Shown here: in pieces, positions 23,115-34,216 of the stretch
Numbering within the stretch: the first letter of the stretch is position 1
Layout of the letters: the number at the start of each line of letters is the position of its first letter
NCBI GenBank assembly: GCA_946811185.2
Contig: OX328097.1
Coordinates: 28,605,627 to 28,669,626 of the forward strand
Source: Hippopus hippopus
Lineage: Eukaryota > Mollusca > Bivalvia > Cardiida > Cardiidae
Length of the DNA stretch: 64,000 bases
Reading direction: 5' to 3'
Notes under the pieces: model-generated
Told to the model about the DNA's origin: nothing
Seen by the model: the letters and a program-made list of their open reading frames with translations, nothing else
Databases searched by the model: none
Program-made: the position numbers and the translations under genes

Positions 23115-23582
23115 ACTTGTCAAATATGAAGCTTGCAGGGTCCTGCATTCATAATAGGCAAAGATGTAGGATTCTTTTCATGCTGGATCCTCAGTACAGG
23201 CAGGGGGTTTTATGCAGTACCCGAATATTTGTATGTCTGTAGAAAAAGTTGAAAAAAAGAGGAGTTCCTCAGCAAGCTGAACAGAGGAAATGCCCAACAC
23301 AATACCACCCCCAATGATAGCTTGTAGTTTTCAGCAGAGCAGTTATGAAAACACTGTGGCAGATGAGGTAAGTCCTAATTACGATCATTTTCTACTTTCT
23401 GTCACAATGTTTCCATGTGTATCAAATCTAAATTCATTTCAATAATCCGTCTTACAATAGCATTTTTAAAACTTTTTCCTCCGATTTTGCTTTGCTTCAG
23501 CAGATTGCTAAACAAACAGAACTGACATTTTCAAGTGGTCATTTCTGTTAACAGACTGAATGAACGCATCTCCAGATGATAA
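23115..23582. other. Unique DNA with a decayed B-like hairpin
   Basis: Around 23340-23415 GAAAACACTGTGGC and CACAATGTTTCC flank a decayed core. Nothing else is recognised. Confidence 0.4.
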
Positions 23583-23960
23583 TTAACTCTTTACCACACA
23601 GTACCAAGTTTTCACGACCCAAAGTAAAAGGACTTTTGAAAACATTGTGGGAATAGGAGAAAATGCTGGTAACCAGCATTTTCTCCTTTTCCCACAATGT
23701 TTTCTACCCTTTCAAAGAAAAATATTGTAATTTATGCAACATTAAGATTGTCGTCTGCAAATGCTTTCAACTTGGACCAGTCTTAAATTTTGTCATTTGG
23801 TAAAGGGTGGTTCAAATGACAGGATAGAAAACATTTTGGGAAAAGGAGGAAATGCTGGTAACCATTACTCCTTTTCTCACAATGGTTTCTATGGCCATCC
23901 ATATCCGGATTGTCAAAACTCTGGACTCTGTGATACATTATGTGCAGTCTGATCTTACTC
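23583..23960 (+). mobile_element. Consensus-like family B MITE plus fragment
   Basis: 23583-23808 has the best hairpin in the window: about 60 bases from AAAACATTGTGGGAATAGGA to TCCTTTTCCCACAATGTTTT pair with one mismatch around GCTGGTAACCAGC. It is followed by an inverted partial copy (23809-23893) and by a family A scrap (GTGCAGTCTGATCTTACTCTA). Confidence 0.85.
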
Positions 23961-24211
23961 TACCTGTCTGTTAGTGAAGTTGGTACTGTTGACATGTTAT
24001 AATCTGATAGGTTTAGTGTTCAACTTACCATATTAATATAATGTCATCTTGTAGACTTCCCTTAGTATAAATGTGTGTCATGCTGTCTAAGCAGTGCCGC
24101 TTCAAAGCCACGGTACCTTAAATTAGAAATAATAAAAGACCAGGAAAACCTCTGTTTTAACGGGCTGGGGGTTGGGGGGATAGTGTCCGGTGTTAAAGTT
24201 TCTAAAGTAAT

Positions 24212-24428
24212 ACCCTTACCTCTTCACCAAACAACAAAATCTGGACTGCTCAAAATTGAAAGCGTGTGACCAAAAAATAAATATGACTCAAAATTCGAAA
24301 TTTGTTTTGATCAGGATGGAAAAACATTGTGGAAAAAGGATAACCAGCATTTTCTCTCTTTCCCACCATGTTTTCAAAAGCTTATTTTCTTAGGGTTTTG
24401 AAAGTTGTGATGTGTGGTAGAGGATAAT
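24212..24428 (-). mobile_element. Family B MITE
   Basis: CTCTTCACCAAACAACAAAA through GGATAACCAGCATTTTCTC to GTGTGGTAGAGGATAA. The left half of the hairpin has been lost. Confidence 0.75.
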
Positions 24429-24538
24429 ATTTTTTTTTTTAATTTTTTTATGCATTTTAAAAACTATGTTTTAGTGGCTAATTATGAACAAAAGTATGAT
24501 ATTGCACAGATTCCAAAAATATTTCTTTATTTCTTTGT

Positions 24539-24849
24539 CCAGCCTAGGTAGGGCAGTTGGTGGAAGAGACAACTTCAGAACAGGCCACTGGTTCAAATCC
24601 CCAGCTCGGCCAATTTCTAATTTTTCCAAGGATTGATGATAGTTATTGCAACAGGATTCGTTCCTCTCTCAATGCTGATCATTGTTTAAAAGATGGTTAT
24701 GTTGGAAAGCATACAGTGGCTTGGAAAGAATATAGTGCAAAGTACTCAGGTAAAAGAAACTCCAGTAAAGCGTGGATAGGTGCACCGGGCCCACAATATA
24801 ACTGAAATACTGTAGAAAATAATGTGAAACACTATACAATCAATCAAGC
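24539..24849 (+). repeat. tRNA-derived SINE, near full length
   Basis: Head with A box (TAGGGCAGTTGGTGGAAG) and B box (GGTTCAAATCC at 24590), body AGCTCGGCCAATTTCTAATT, CAAGGATTGATGATAG and GATGGTTATGTTGGAAAGC, and tail CTGAAATACTGTAGAAAATA ending in CAATCAATCAA. Same family as 27745-28026 and 54490-54804. SINEs of this plan are copied by a LINE partner; no LINE is present here. A frame of 82 codons crosses it and is not a gene. Confidence 0.85.
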
Positions 24850-24850
24850 T

Positions 24851-25011
24851 CTAACTCTTTGTCAAACAATAAAATTGCCAAAATTGTCTTAATGTATTTG
24901 TCTTAGAAAGGGTAAAAAAGGTGTTTTCAAAGCCTTACTCCTTTTCCCACAATACTTTCCAAAGCTGAACTCTTTAAAGTAAGAACATGGGATTGTGTGG
25001 TCAAGGGTTAA
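24851..25011 (-). mobile_element. Deleted family B MITE
   Basis: CTAACTCTTTGTCAAACAAT to GTGTGGTCAAGGGTTAA, lacking the left hairpin arm. It abuts a SINE, and the same SINE plus deleted-B pair recurs at 27745-28186, so the two were duplicated together. Confidence 0.75.
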
Positions 25012-25079
25012 TTTACCGGAATTGTATAGAAAAAGCTTAATTTTTGTGTTAAATCTATGAAATCGTTTTCTTTATCATC

Positions 25080-27430
25080 TCTCTCTCTCTCACAAAATTT
25101 CTCCCTCCCTCTCTCTCTCTTTATTCTTCTCGTCAGATTCCTCTTTGTCTGTCTTTCTCTCCCTCCATAATTTCTCTCAGACCCCTCTTCTCTCTCTCTC
25201 TCTCTCTCTAAATTCCTACAGTTACAAGTAAAAATTAAGATTCAATGGCAATGCTAGCTTCTGATACTTTCTGCAGTATTGTGACCAGGGACAGGGGGTA
25301 TCAGAAACACACAAAACCATTTGTAATATCCTCCCTCTTCCTCACTCTGTATTCCTCTCTTTCTCTCTTGCTCTCTCCAAATTATTCTCTCTCTCTTTTC
25401 ATATTCCTCCCTGTCTGTCTTTTTCTCTCTCGCTCCAAATTATCAACTCTCTCTGTCACCTCCCTCCAAATTCCCCCACCTTTCACTCTCTTCTCAAAAT
25501 TCTTACAGTAACAAGTAAAAATTAAGATTCAGTGGCAATGCTACCTTCTGATACTTTCTTCAGTACTAGTATTAAGACCAAGGACAGGGGGTATCAGAAA
25601 CACACAAAACCATTTGTAATATCTTCTCTCTGTATCCCTCTCTTTCTCTCTTCCTCTCTCTAAACTACCATCTCTCTCTTCCTCTCTCCATATTCCTCCC
25701 TGTCTCTGTCTTTCTCTCTCTCAATTCCCATCTCTCTCGCTCCGCTCCATCCAAATTCCTCTCTCTCTTCTCAAAATTCCTACAGAAACAAGTAAAAATA
25801 AAGATTCAATGGCAATGCTAGCTTCTGATACTTTCTGCAGTATTGTGACCAGGGACAGGGGGTATCAGAAACACACATAACCATTTGGAATATCCTCTCT
25901 CTGTCTTCTTCTCTCTGTATTCCTCTCTTTCTCTCTTGCTGTCTCCAAATTACTGTCTGTCTCTCTCTCTCTCTTTCTCTCTTCATATTCCTCCCTGTCT
26001 GTCTGTCTTTGTCTCACTCTCACTCTCCAAATTCCCATCTCTCTCTGTTGCCTCCCTCCAAATTCCTTCTCTCTCTCTCTTGCTCTCTCTCTCTCTCTCC
26101 AAATTCATCTCTGTCTCTGTCTCTCTCTTTCTCCCTCTCCAAACCTACAGTAACAATTAAAAACTAATATTCAGTGGCACTGCTAGCTTCTGATACTTTC
26201 TGCAGTACTGTGACCAGGGACAGGGTGTATCAGAAACACACATAACCATTTGTAATATACTCTCTTTCTTCCTCTCTCTGTATTCCTCTCTTCTTGTCTT
26301 CCTCTCTCGAAACCACTCTCTTCATACTCCTCTCTCTCCAGTTTTCTATTTCTCCCTCGAAATTCCTCCCCCTTTCCCCAAATTACTCTCTCTCTCTCTA
26401 CCTCCTTCCCTCCAAATTCCTACAGTTACTAGTAAATATTAAGATTCAGTGGCAATGCTAGCTTCTGATACTTTCTGCAGTATTGTGACCAGGGACAGGG
26501 TGTATCAGAAACACACATAACCATATGAAATATCCTAAATGAAAAAAAAAAATTAATACTACATGAATGACCAGTGTTATTCAAATAAATTGAAAAAAGA
26601 ATTTGTATACACAGGAAATGAAAATTGTGGATCAACCCAGTAAATTAAAGTTCCTTGCTAATATATGAATTTACATAACCCTTTCCCAAATGACAAAATT
26701 TTGGACTAAAGCAAATTGAAAGCACTTGCAGACAACAAATAAAATATGGCTTAAATGATCAGATTTGTCTGCAAAAGGGTACAAAGAAAAAGGCTTACTT
26801 TTCTATTAAATCTATGAAATAGTTTTCGTTATCATTTCTCTCTCTCTCTTACTCTCTGTATTACTTTCTTTCTCTCTTCCTCTTTCTGTACTCCTCTCTT
26901 TCTCTCACCAAATAACCATCTCTCTCTTCTTCTCTCCATATTCATCCCTGTTTCTGTCTGTCTCTCTTTCTCTCCAAATTCCCATCTCTTCTCTCCCCTC
27001 CCTCCAGATTCCTCTCTCTCTTCTCAAAATTCCTACAGAAAAAAGTAAAAATTAAGATTCTATGGCAATGCTAGCTTCTGATACTTTCTGCAGTATTGTG
27101 ACCAGGGACAGGGGGTATCAGAAACACTCATAACCATTTGTAATATCCTCTCTCTGTATTCCTCTCTTCCTCTCTCCAAATTACTCTCTTTTTCTCTTCC
27201 TCACTCCAAATTCCTCCCTGTCTGTCTGTCATTCTCTCTCTCTCCAAATTCCCATCTCTCTCTGTTGCCTCCCTCCAAATTCCTCCCTCCTCTCTCTCTC
27301 TCTCTCTCCAAATTCCTACGGTTATAAGTAAAAATTAAGATTCAATGGCAATGCTAGCTTCTGATACTTTCTGCAGTATTGTGACCAGGGACAGGGGGTA
27401 TCAGAAACACACATAACCATTTGAAACATC
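25080..27430 (+). repeat. (CT)n tract with seven foldback units
   Basis: Seven copies (about 25211, 25499, 25777, 26145, 26418, 27030 and 27310) of a conserved ~125-base unit are separated by variable CT-rich microsatellite. The unit runs CAAGTAAAAATTAAGATTCA, GGCAATGCTAGC, then a foldback TTCTGATAC ... GTATCAGAA with loop GTGACCAGGGACAGGGG, then AACACACATAACCATTTG. Frames through it give serine/leucine-rich peptides and a repeated SDTPCPWSQYCRKYQ, which is a translation of the repeat. Confidence 0.9.
26669..26796 (-). mobile_element. Truncated family B MITE
   Basis: AACCCTTTCCCAAATGACAA with GCAAATTGAAAGCACTTGC, lost after GTCTGCAAAAGGGTACAAAG. Its upstream flank (CAACCCAGTAAATTAAAGTT) recurs before the copies at 27570 and 28766. 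Confidence 0.7.
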
Positions 27431-27569
27431 CTGAAGGAAAAGAAAAAAAAAATTTAATACTACATGGAATTATCGAAGTTATTCAAATAAAGTGAATTTG
27501 TATATATAGGAATTGAAAATTGTGGTTCAACCCAGTAATTAAAGTTCCTTGCTAATATATAAATTTACT

Positions 27570-27716
27570 TAACCCTTTCCCACATGACAAAATTTGGATT
27601 TGAGTAACTTAAAAGCGCTCGCAGGCAACAAATGAAATATGGCTTAAATGATGGGTTTTGCTTCCAAAAGGGTGAAGAGCATTGTGGCAAAAGGAGCAAA
27701 AACTGGTTACCATTAC
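27570..27716 (-). mobile_element. Truncated family B MITE
   Basis: Second copy of the same duplicated block as 26669 (AACCCTTTCCCACATGACAA). It reaches the first half of the hairpin (AAAACTGGTTACC) and then meets a SINE. Confidence 0.7.
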
Positions 27717-27744
27717 AGACTCAAACAGTATTTCTTTATTTCTT

Positions 27745-28026
27745 TGCCCAGTCACAGTAGAGCAGTTGGCAATGCATACAACTTAAGAACAGATCTCTGG
27801 TTCAAATTGCTAGCTCGGCCAATTTCTAATTTTTCCAAGGATTGATGATAGTGATTGCAAAAGGATTCATTCTTTTCTCAATGCTGATCACTGATTCAAA
27901 GATGGTTATGTGGGAAAGCACACAGTGGCTAGCAAAGAATATACTGCAAAGTACTGATAAAAGAAACTCCAGGAAAGGGTGAATAGGACTGGTGCACTGG
28001 ACCACCATACACCATACAATCAACCC
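27745..28026 (+). repeat. tRNA-derived SINE
   Basis: Head GTAGAGCAGTTGGCAATGC with B box GGTTCAAATTGC, body AGCTCGGCCAATTTCTAATT shared with 24539. The tail is shortened: the segment carrying CTGAAATAATGTTGAAA is missing and CACCATACAATCAACC follows directly. Confidence 0.8.
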
Positions 28027-28030
28027 AGAT

Positions 28031-28186
28031 CTAACTCTTTGTTAAACAATAAAATTTTGTGCTTTGCCAAAATTGTCTTAATGGCATTTGTCTTTGACAG
28101 GGTAGAAAAGGTGTCTCCAAAGCCTAACTCCTTTTCCCATAATTCTTTCCAAAGCCAAACTTCTTAAAGTGAGAACATGGGATTGC
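28031..28186 (-). mobile_element. Deleted family B MITE
   Basis: Same deletion form as 24851-25011 (CTAACTCTTTGTTAAACAAT). At GAACATGGGATTG it is cut by the foldback unit CTAGCTTCTGATAC, so the terminal GTGTGGTAAAGGG is missing. Confidence 0.7.
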
Positions 28187-28187
28187 T

Positions 28188-28250
28188 AGCTTCTGATACT
28201 TTCTGCAGTATTGTGACCAGGGACAGGGGGTATCAGAAACACACAGAAAT
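28188..28250 (+). repeat. Isolated foldback unit of the CT tract
   Basis: GCTAGCTTCTGATACTTTC to GGTATCAGAAACACACAG is the core of the 25-27 kb unit, here without any CT microsatellite. Because it truncates a B element it may have moved on its own. Confidence 0.75.
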
Positions 28251-28344
28251 ATCTTTAAAAAAAAAACACACACACATTTAATACTACATGGAATTAGTGA
28301 AAATATGAAAATAAATGGAAAAAAGAATTTGTATATACAGGAAA

Positions 28345-28705
28345 TGAAAACTGGACCTGACACAAGTGGGTGAATACCCCCACCTAAACACCATGTTAAA
28401 ACAAAAAAAGGCAAAAACTCCAAAAATAATGAGGACAGTTATGGATCTTGTGCACTGCACTTCTCTTCAGTGTGAACTATCTGTATAAGAAGTTTGAAGT
28501 TTATAGCTCTTATACTTTGATAGCTTTTATGTCTGGACAAAACCAACATGTAAAATAACAAAGGGCAATAACTCCAAAAAATGAGGACAGAGTTATGGAT
28601 CTTATGCACTGCACTTTTTGAATTTGACCTATCTGCAATTGAAGTTTGAAGTTGATGGCTCTTATACTTTGGGAGATATGCTCTGGACAATTTGCTCATT
28701 TGTGG
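28345..28705 (-). repeat. Inserted pair of ~155-base units
   Basis: Two inverted units of the 11.7-12.8 kb family (AATGAGGACAGAGTTATGGA, GTGCACTGCACTT, TTGAAGTTGATGGCTCTTAT) interrupt a block that is continuous in the related copies at 26.5 and 27.5 kb. The junctions lie near GAAAACTGGACC and GGGGGTATAATTATGGG. Confidence 0.7.
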
Positions 28706-28765
28706 GGGTATAATTATGGGTCAACCCAGTAAATTCAAGTTCTTTTCTAAAATGTAAATCTACTT

Positions 28766-28912
28766 CACCCTTTCTTAAATGACAAAATTTTGGACTTAAC
28801 CAAATTGAAAGCACTTGCAAACAACAAATAAAATATGGCTTGAATGGTAGGATTTGTCTGCAAAAGGGTGGAAAGCATTGTGGCAAAAGGAGCAAAATAA
28901 TTCTGGTTTTCA
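28766..28912 (-). mobile_element. Truncated family B MITE
   Basis: Third copy of the block described at 26669 (CACCCTTTCTTAAATGAC ... GGCAAAAGGAGCAAAAT), ending at the same inner point as 27570. Confidence 0.7.
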
Positions 28913-29042
28913 GACAGACGATCAGGCTTTAAACTGGCAGTAAGTGTGTAATGGTTTGTGCTAGGTGTATGCTTTTGATTGAACCAATTATGTATTGGGT
29001 AGAGTAATAGAGTGCATCAGAAAGATCTAAAAATTGTAATGT

Positions 29043-29212
29043 TTAACTCTTTTTTATTTTACACCAGTTCAAATTGAAAGCATTTGCAGACAACAGACAA
29101 AAAGCAACTCAAAAATTGAAGTCTGTTTTTGGAAAGTTAGAAAACATTGTGGAAAAAGGAGAAAATGCTGGGTTTCTCTTTTCAAACTTTGGATTGTGCG
29201 GTTACGGATTAA
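29043..29212 (-). mobile_element. Family B MITE, internal deletions
   Basis: TTAACTCTTTTTTATTTTAC, GTTCAAATTGAAAGCATTTG and GGAGAAAATGCTGGG are present, then it jumps to GGATTGTGCGGTTACGGATTAA. The right hairpin arm is gone. Confidence 0.7.
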
Positions 29213-30779
29213 AAAAGAAAAGTGTGCCTTATAAGGAAAATTTGAGGGTTAATGTTTTACCTTATGAAAACAGATCCAAAAAGTAGGAAGATAGCTATCA
29301 TATACATTAGTGGATATTCAAAATATGTCTTAATTTCATCAATTGCAGTAGCCCAGAAACATATGTTTATATCAAAATAGTAGTACTGGCCATCAAAACT
29401 CAAGTGCAGTTTGCTTCTTGACTCTCTGTCTGTCCATCTGGTAGTCTAAAACCAGTTTAAAAATACAAAACCCTGTAAAACCCACTCAGTCCAATCTGTT
29501 CCCACCTGTCAAAATTAAACGTCTGAGTCAGTATGCTTGTGTCAATGTTCCTGATGTGGTGTGAAAACTTACCCAGTCAGACTGGGATTGGAATCTGATT
29601 ACTCAAAGCTGAGATAGCCCTCCTTCCTGATGTGTGTTTTTGCCAGTTTAAAATCAGAGTTTTTGATGAAGCATGAAGATCAACTATCTGTGTTTCCTGA
29701 TTCTAGTATGAACAGTACTGCATCTAATGCTTTTCCAAAATTTTCCAAGGAATGAATGGAAATTACTGGCTCTGATTTACATGTATCTGCAATTGCAAAG
29801 ATTTTGAAAATATGTTTTCTTGAATTATGCATTTATGTAAATGTTATTGATACATTAAATGTGTAGTGCACTGAGTCATCCGGGCTGTAGGTTCTTGAGA
29901 TATTAACATATATTTCTGGGCTTGTCACAATTGTAGAAACCAAGACAACTGTTATGATCATTATTTTCACATTTTACTTTGTACAATCAAGCAAAACTTC
30001 ATGATGTCTTTGTTATGGCTGAATATATTGTGTTTATCAAGTTTGCTCTTACATGGTGGCTTATATAAACCAGTTTACTTTGGCCTGTAATTTTTTTTTA
30101 AGTATTACTGATTTAAAATTGTCTGGATTTACCCAAGCATTTCTTTCTTAGGTAAGGTCATACTCTGAGAATTTAAACTATTAGCTCAAATTTCTTACTT
30201 CTTTCTTGCTCAAACCTGTGTTTGTTACTGACAGTGACCTGTCACTGCAGAAAGTTGAGTGAGAATTTTTACCTTGCCAATTTCTTCTTTGTCTGTAGCT
30301 TCAGCTTTTTACCTTATTCCTGATTTACTTGTGTGTCAACTAACCTAAATTAGTGTAATATATATATATATTTCTGTGTTATTGTTAGCCGGCATGGTGA
30401 CAAAAATAACAACTGATTGTCTGGTTTTACCATTATAACCAGTCTTCAGCAGAAGCATAGGAAAGCTGCATACCACCCATGTACTGAACTACTGAAAACT
30501 GAAACAATTTTCTAATTTTGGTTTGACAGGCAAAAATGATACTGATTTTTCAAATTTGCCTTGACAGGCAAAAATGATAAAGTTAGAAGATTGTCTGATG
30601 GGCAACATGTCGAGTCCACTATAGGGGAGTTAGTAGTCAGAACTTAAGCTGCACTTGGAAAAAAAGTAACCAATCACTCAGTGCACATCATTCTTATTTC
30701 AGATCTCTTTGTTTTCAGATTTGCATGAGGATAGGAGTATCCTCTTTTTATGAACAAGTACATGTAGAACCTTAATTTA
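29213..30779. other. Mostly unique DNA
   Basis: No dispersed repeat is recognised except a short (TA)n at 30358-30371 and a 20-base direct repeat (TTGACAGGCAAAAATGAT) at about 30521 and 30561. No convincing exon. Confidence 0.4.
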
Positions 30780-31345
30780 TGACCTCCAAGTATGACCTTG
30801 ACACTACTGAAGTAAATAATTCAGAGAACTCTACTCATATTAAGAAAAAAGATTGTCAAAAATTTTATCATTTGACCATCAAGTGTAAATATGTATTTGG
30901 AATTACCTAAGCAAATTTTTAGAAAGGCACATCTACTCATAAAGAAGAACTCTTGTGCAGATTTATTTTGAAATCCAACCATGTGTAGAAGTCATGGCTC
31001 AAACAAGATTTGTTTATGATAATTTTATTTTTTGAAGTTAAAATTTGACCTTAATTTTGAACCTATATGATCAAATATTCTAAATGACATATCTACTCAT
31101 GAAAGAGAACAATTGTACCAAATTATTATGAAATCTATCTAAAATGTAAAATTTATGTCATGTACATGCTCTATTAATGACAGTTTTATCAAGTGACCTT
31201 TCAGTGTGTCTTTGACCTTGAACCTTGGACCTTACTGAACAAGTGACACTTCTACTGGTAACAATTGTGTAAAAGATTTATGTAGAAATTATTGCTTTGC
31301 AATGTAGTGACAACTATGTCTAGCTCACCTCGAGCAGGCTCAACA
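30780..31345 (+). repeat. About three ~170-base tandem units
   Basis: CATATCTACTCAT with AGAGAACA/AGAAGAACTCTTG, GTCATG and TTTATGATAATTTTATTTTT recur, together with GACCTT pairs. It ends at AGCTCACCTCGAGCAGGC, which resembles the terminal repeat of pearl-like element 2, so this may be a decayed element of that type. The other end is not recognised. Confidence 0.5.
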
Positions 31346-31781
31346 AAAAATCATATAAAGAGTTAGATGTTGTTGGTTTGCAAGAATTTAAGCTAAATTA
31401 AAATGGCAAGAAGTTTGCATAAGATGTTGTAGTATAATGAGTATTTGACATGATTTGATGAATTTACAAAAAGATAAGTTTTCACTTGCTGGTACTCAAA
31501 AATATTCCAAAAGCTGATTTACATGAAATATAACAATAAAATCAGACAAAAGCAACATGTACAGACCAAGGCTTGAAGTAAATGAACCTTTTAAAAAGCA
31601 CCAAGTCTTGGATTTATGCCCAATATCTCTTTGATATTGATTCCGCCTTTAAATAAAAAATCTTTTCACAGAGAGCATCTTTGAGATGTTTTTAAATCAA
31701 AGGGATTTACTTTCAGACTTTTATAAATGACATGAAAAATAATTCATTTAACCTCAATTATAAATATACTAAAATAATATA

Positions 31782-32042
31782 TGAGCCATGCTCTGTGAAA
31801 AGGGGGCTTAATGCATTTGCGAAAAGTATCGACCTAGTCAGCCTGCGCAGTCCGCGCAAGCTGACCTGGGTCGAAACTTTTCACTATTGGTCAATTTTCT
31901 GTGTGCCCAAGGACCAGTCTATCTCATGATTAAGTTGGTTCTTAAAAAAGTGGATATTATGGATCCATAAGTATGTGATGGATAGCTTAGTACCATGGAT
32001 CACGGAGATGCATTAAGCTCCCTTTTGTCAGAGCATGGCTCA
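31782..32042 (+). mobile_element. Family C MITE, full length
   Basis: Inverted termini TGAGCCATGCTCTG and CAGAGCATGGCTCA are flanked by TA on both sides. Internal marks are AAGGGGGCTTAATGCAT near the left, its partner ATGCATTAAGCTCCCTTTT near the right, and the hairpin CAGCCTGCGCAGTCCGCGCA AGCTGACC. A TA duplication suggests a mariner-like mobiliser, which is inference. Confidence 0.85.
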
Positions 32043-32131
32043 TAGTTTTTTAATTACAACAGTTTAGCCATGGCTCAAAATATTTACTTCCTAACACAAG
32101 ACAAAAATAAAGTAAGTAGTTGCTTTGTAGA

Positions 32132-32574
32132 TTAACTCTTTACCAAACAATCCTCAGATTTCACAACCTTAACAATGGAGGTTTTTGAAAACACTGTGAA
32201 AAAAGGAGAAAATGCTGATAACCAGCATTTTTCGCCTTTTTCCATATTGATTTCTACCTTTTCAGAGATAGATACATATAATTTCTCTGAAGATGCTTTC
32301 AATTTGTACCAGTCCGAATTCTGCCATGTAGTAAGGACTTGAAGATCTTTTAACCTTTCACCACACAATCCAGACTTTTAATAACCCTGGGGAAGAAGCC
32401 TTTAGATGATATTGTAGGGAAAGGAGAAAATGCTGGCTACCAGCATTTTCTCTTTTTCCTACAATATTTTCTACCCTTCGAGAGTCAGTTTTCATCAACT
32501 GAGCCACATTTCATTTGTCCTCTGCAACAGCTTGGAATTTGGATGTGTAAAATTTAGTTGTTTGGTATAGAGTT
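32132..32574 (+). mobile_element. Two family B MITEs head to tail
   Basis: 32132-32338 (TTAACTCTTTACCAAACAAT to TGTAGTAAGGACTT) is followed after about 12 bases by 32350-32574 (TTAACCTTTCACCACACAAT to TTTGGTATAGAGTTT). Both keep a recognisable hairpin (TGCTGGCTACCAGCA in the second). Confidence 0.8.
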
Positions 32575-32707
32575 TACATGCAAAATTTTGCTAACAACTT
32601 CCAATAATTTGAAATAACTTGTACAGAAAGAAAGATTTTTGCAGAAAAATTTATAAATACAAATTCATGTATATGCCTGAGAATTCTTCATTATTGAATA
32701 AAAACCC

Positions 32708-32868
32708 TTAAAGTGCCTGATGAACACATTTATTTCCAGAAAAAGCAGAATTTGGCAGCATGACTATAAATTGGGCAGTGTATATGAAAGGACAGAAATC
32801 CAGCTGTTCTCAATCTACACTGGCCTGAAGAAATTATAGTTATGATAGACAGGCACTTTAGGAGTTAA
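32708..32868 (-). mobile_element. Decayed family A' MITE
   Basis: TTAAAGTGCCTGATG at the left and CAGGCACTTTAGGAGTTAA at the right are inverted and carry TTAA. The core is reduced to GCAGTGTATATGAAAGGAC and TCAATCTACACTGGCC. Confidence 0.6.
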
Positions 32869-33205
32869 GATCCCTATCATTCCTCATTACATGAACCTTG
32901 GAGTGGACACAGAAATATACGGCATGGTACCTAGCATCACTGCCTGATCTCATTTGTTTTGAGTTGACAATAAAGAACAGGGTCAACTTATCAATCAGCT
33001 CTGGAATCAAATAATAACTTAAAATTGACTCCAAAGCTGTTTGATTTTTCAGGGCCTAATAACTCTGGTGGTATAACAGTCTGATCTTGATCAATGCCAA
33101 CTGTCAGTGTTTCTAATATGGCTTCTGGCAGTGAAAGGATGAAATAAAATCCACTGATGTAACTTTTCAAAATGGCCTTTTTTTAATGTGATGTAACTTT
33201 TATTT

Positions 33206-33720
33206 TTAGATTCTTGGTTTTTGACACAGATGAGAAAAGCTGTCTTTGCAAATGAAACACTGCTGCACCTGAATAAATCGACAACTTTTCAAGCTTGTCT
33301 TGATCCGTCATTGGCTGACAGCATCAGCTCCTTATTTGTAGACAATTATACATTTATGCTGAACCTGCAATTGACCTGGACTCAAACCAGTACTATGCTA
33401 GCTAACCTTTCCAATAATTTTCAGACAATGAAACTATTATTGGAGGCCTATGTCTACAAGAAGCTAGTGTTTCTTTACTCAGTGAAGATGAATTTCCTGT
33501 CATTATCTGCCCCTGAATAGATCGACAACCTTTTTGGCTTGCCTAGACCCGTCATTGGCGACAATTTACTTGTTGTTCATGTTGTTGTAAGTTCATATGT
33601 AAAACAAATATAAAACAATATTAGTTGTAAGACATCAATTTTTCCTGGATCCCACCCAGTAGTCAACTGTGCTCTGTATCTTTCTATAATTCCTGGATAC
33701 TAACCAGTGCAAGGAAATCA
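33206..33720 (+). repeat. Diverged two-copy block with an open frame
   Basis: CTGAATAAATCGACAACTTT...GATCCGTCATTGGC (33268) recurs as CTGAATAGATCGACAACCTT...GACCCGTCATTGGC (33511), and CCTGGACTCAAACCAGTAC recurs as CCTGGATCCCACCCAGTAG and CCTGGATACTAACCAGTGC. A 99-codon frame (33221-33520) runs through the first copy after a possible acceptor TTTATTTTTAG. Between copies most codon changes in STTF.ACLDPSLA are synonymous, which would fit a coding origin, but the second copy has in-frame stops just upstream. Confidence 0.4.
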
Positions 33721-33969
33721 CCCATTTAACAAAGACAACCTATCTGCACCATAAATTTTACAATGCTTTTATTACCACAAATTTTATCTCGATCAAAATT
33801 TTGCCAAAGTATAAAAATTGCATTACTTTATCAAGCCATTTTCAGAATTTACATCAAGAGATTTAACTTTATCCTTTTAATTGATTTTATGCAGAAAAAA
33901 AAAAATCAAATTCAGTGTTCTAAAAGATTAGTCAAAGTGTCGTATTTGGATTTTTTTTGTTTATTTACT

Positions 33970-34175
33970 TTTGGATTTAAGATCCTTAACATCAAACATT
34001 GCAGAAGATATTTTCTCATCTGGATTTAAGATCTTTAACATTATCCATTGCATGAGTATTCATCGCATGAGTTTTGAATGCATAGCTATAATTGAATTTA
34101 AGATCCTTAACACTCATCATGGCATGAGACATTATTTCTAATTTACTTAAATTGGATCTAAGATCCTAATCATAG
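33970..34175 (+). repeat. Short tandem repeat, four units
   Basis: GGATTTAAGATCCTTAACAT followed by CATTGCATGAG-like sequence occurs near 33972, 34022, 34097 and 34152, with spacing of 50-75 bases. Confidence 0.65.
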
Positions 34176-34216
34176 ATTACAGATTCATTGAGTTACAAGC
34201 AACATATACAAAAAAA

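Noticed and set aside
25245..28423. Repeated peptide SDTPCPWSQYCRKYQKLA as a small-protein family
   Set aside because: It is the reverse-strand translation of the foldback unit; frames differ in start and extent between copies and break at CT tracts.
32871..32951. Exon reading IPIIPHYMNLGVDTEIYGM
   Set aside because: Starts at the very end of a family A' MITE with no pyrimidine tract; no compatible neighbour.
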